From: JALEFZ01 sp038527485
GTDB taxonomy: Bacteria > Bacteroidota > Bacteroidia > J057
DNA: 64,000 bases
Direction of reading: 5' to 3'
NCBI GenBank assembly: GCA_038527485.1
Contig: JBCBFT010000025.1
Coordinates: 3,081-67,080 of the forward strand
The first letter of the stretch is position 1, and every line of letters starts with the position of its first letter. The notes below the pieces were generated by a model, which saw only the letters and a list, made by a program, of their open reading frames with translations, was not told where the DNA came from and searched no databases. Positions 62,515 through 64,000 of this stretch are shown here, one piece after another. Position numbers and translations under genes: made by a program.

Positions 62515-63567
62515 ATGACAATCAAAGAAGAAATTGAGGTAGTTTTTAAGCAATACTTGCGGGCTATTTTTACCCGAGATTATAAGACCACGTTTTCTAT
62601 CTTGTATGAGCCTGATGCTCAGGAATTCAGAAATATCCTTACCGAGTTTGCCCAAAAGATGGACGCCTTTGGTGAAAGTGACGAATTCATTCAAAAACTG
62701 GGATTTTCCTCTGTATCTCAACTAGAATCCCTTTCTCTTTTTGAGTTTATGTCTTCCATTTTTGAGTTGATCTTTCGTGAGATTGGAGAGGATCATTTGA
62801 ATAAAATGATCGATGAGACCGCCATCATTCATATCGAGGAGACAGAATATTTCAGCATTGTCAGCTATCAATATCCGATTTTCTTATTCGATACATGGGA
62901 GTTGTTTGAAGGAGAGATCGAAATGATCAAATCAGACAATCAATGGAAGATGTTTTTTAAATCGGGTATGAAAGCGAGTCTTAGCAGGTTTCAAGAGGAA
63001 ATTGACCGATATTACTCAAGAAAAGAACAGGACAGTCTGGAGAACCTGGGATTTGAAGGCAACCTGACCAAGTTCACTGTGGTAGGATACAAGGATGATG
63101 AATCGGGAAAGGTCGTACTGGAAGCGCGTTTTAAAGATGCAGGTGAATTCTCGAATGGCCTGGCCTATGTGCAGATCATGACGAAGTACGGCTACATCAA
63201 TCTCCAAGGAGAGTTGGCCATCAAACCACAGTTTCTAGAAGCTCGAGATTTTTCGGAGGAGCGAGCGGCAGTTAGGCAATTGATGGAAAATGGGGAAAGT
63301 GCATGGGGATTCATCGATACCCAAGGCCATATGGTTGCCCCCTGCCAATATGAGGAAGTTCATCAATTCTCGGAAGGACTTTGTGCTGTGGAAAAAGCAG
63401 GAAAATGGGGCTACATCAATCTTACAGGAGAAGTGGTCATTCCCATTTCTTTTGACTCCGCTGGAAACTTTTCTGATGGGAGTACTTATGTTACGATGAT
63501 AGACACAAAGGGGGAGGAAGTAGAATTTTGGCTGGATAAAGAAGGAAACATTGAGGAAGTGGAATAA
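62515..63567 (+). CDS. WG-repeat protein
   Basis: The ATG at 62515 gives 350 residues. The first 200 residues are helical and acidic with no recognised domain. The last 140 contain three WG (KWG) repeats: 'KYGYINLQGELAIKPQFLEARDFSEERAAV', 'AWGFIDTQGHMVAPCQYEEVHQFSEGLCAV' and 'KWGYINLTGEVVIPISFDSAGNFSDG'. WG repeats form a beta-propeller-like or solenoid surface for binding; the partner is unknown. It starts 14 bases after the serine hydrolase and is probably co-transcribed with it. Confidence 0.8.
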   Translation: MTIKEEIEVVFKQYLRAIFTRDYKTTFSILYEPDAQEFRNILTEFAQKMDAFGESDEFIQKLGFSSVSQLESLSLFEFMSSIFELIFREIGEDHLNKMIDETAIIHIEETEYFSIVSYQYPIFLFDTWELFEGEIEMIKSDNQWKMFFKSGMKASLSRFQEEIDRYYSRKEQDSLENLGFEGNLTKFTVVGYKDDESGKVVLEARFKDAGEFSNGLAYVQIMTKYGYINLQGELAIKPQFLEARDFSEERAAVRQLMENGESAWGFIDTQGHMVAPCQYEEVHQFSEGLCAVEKAGKWGYINLTGEVVIPISFDSAGNFSDGSTYVTMIDTKGEEVEFWLDKEGNIEEVE

Positions 63568-63671
63568 AGTATGCTTAGGTATATGAGTAAATTTTCTCAT
63601 GAACAATCTTGATGCTAGATTGAGTCTTTGAAAATCATTCGTGTCAATCCTTTGCATATAACAAGAATTAT

Positions 63672-64000
63672 ATGAATCAAAATATCAATATGGCCGTCCT
63701 TATAGATGGCGACAATATACCTTCCGCCTATGTAAAGGAAATGATGGAAGAAATCGCCAAATATGGCAACCCCACGATCAAGCGCATCTATGGTGATTGG
63801 ACGCGACCTGGCCTGAATAAGTGGAAGAGTCTCTTGCTAGAAAATGCCATTGCCCCTGTGCAACAGTATGCCTACACCACAGGTAAGAATGCGACGGACT
63901 CCGCGATGATCATCGATGCCATGGACATCCTCTACAGTGGCAAAGTCAATGGCTTTTGTCTGGTATCTAGCGACAGCGATTTTACGCGCTTGGCGACAAG
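63672..64000 (+). CDS. NYN-domain (LabA/DUF88-like) nuclease-fold protein, 3' truncated
   Basis: The gene starts at ATG 63672 and runs off the window. The visible 109 residues are the NYN (PIN-like) domain: 'MAVLIDGDNIPSAYVKEMMEEIAKYG', 'IKRIYGDWTRPGLNKWKSLLLENAI', 'GKNATDSAMIIDAMDILYSG' and 'GFCLVSSDSDFTRLAT'. The Asp residues of LIDGDN, TDSAM and SSDSDF form the predicted metal site. Family members often carry a C-terminal OST-HTH RNA-binding domain, which would lie beyond the edge. Confidence 0.85.
   Translation, partial: MNQNINMAVLIDGDNIPSAYVKEMMEEIAKYGNPTIKRIYGDWTRPGLNKWKSLLLENAIAPVQQYAYTTGKNATDSAMIIDAMDILYSGKVNGFCLVSSDSDFTRLAT

Noticed and set aside
63630..63650. CATTCGTGTCA, resembling one end of the R2 repeat
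   Set aside because: No matching left end or central block is found upstream, so it is not counted as a fourth copy.

Overview
The window is a chromosomal segment of a member of the Bacteroidota. It is moderate in GC and densely coded. Support for this comes from two proteins with type IX secretion (T9SS) C-terminal sorting regions, -7 boxes of the TAnnTTTG type, almost no Shine-Dalgarno sequences, a serine palmitoyltransferase-like enzyme, a histone H1-like protein, DUF5606 and DUF6913-like genes, and an exosortase N / VIT protein pair. The gene content resembles a free-living aerobic cytophaga- or saprospira-like bacterium, but I cannot name the genus. I saw no rRNA, tRNA, CRISPR array, prophage or transposase gene.

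Layout: 1-6.2 kb holds a 5'-truncated DUF5606 gene, a small membrane protein, an HMA-domain lipoprotein, a large secreted BNR/PKD protein and a lytic-transglycosylase-like protein. 6.6-11.3 kb is a minus-strand aromatic amino-acid operon (pheA, aminotransferase, tyrA, DAHP synthase-chorismate mutase, VOC protein). It is preceded by a Tyr/Phe-rich leader peptide and an intrinsic terminator, which form a textbook attenuator. 11.4-14.4 kb has hutH and hisS. 14.6-24.3 kb is mixed housekeeping: an SPFH protein, a sugar nucleotidyltransferase, a YejK-like nucleoid-associated protein beside a hairpin-rich tandem array, NAD(P)HX repair, a UPF0173 hydrolase, a BtuF-like protein without signal peptide, a CotH-like protein and an NRDE protein. 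24.5-31.1 kb holds pbpC and a 1406-residue lamin-tail-domain secreted protein.

31.7-41.1 kb carries homogentisate dioxygenase, class II aldolase, two paralogous small exported proteins, a beta-barrel protein, a MogA-like protein, a membrane-anchored amidohydrolase homologue that has lost its metal ligands, fabI, and a polyprenol-phosphate mannosyltransferase. 41.2-48.4 kb holds the serine palmitoyltransferase-like gene, a histone H1-like gene, dapA, a DUF6913-like gene, ligA, an MlaF-like ATPase and trpS. 48.7-52.6 kb is the exosortase N system: a VIT-domain membrane protein with a PEP-type sorting tail and its dedicated exosortase, whose 5' end looks frameshifted. 52.7-64 kb carries an ene-reductase, a deoxynucleoside kinase, rlmD, a methyltransferase, an oxidative pentose-phosphate cluster (gnd, zwf, pgl), a serine hydrolase, a WG-repeat protein and a truncated NYN-domain gene.

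Two families of short intergenic repeats with inverted termini (five copies of R1, three of R2) are scattered through the window. At two places they sit side by side. The best candidates for undescribed biology are the Tyr/Phe attenuator, the two repeat families, the tandem hairpin array at 17.0-17.2 kb and the exosortase N pair.
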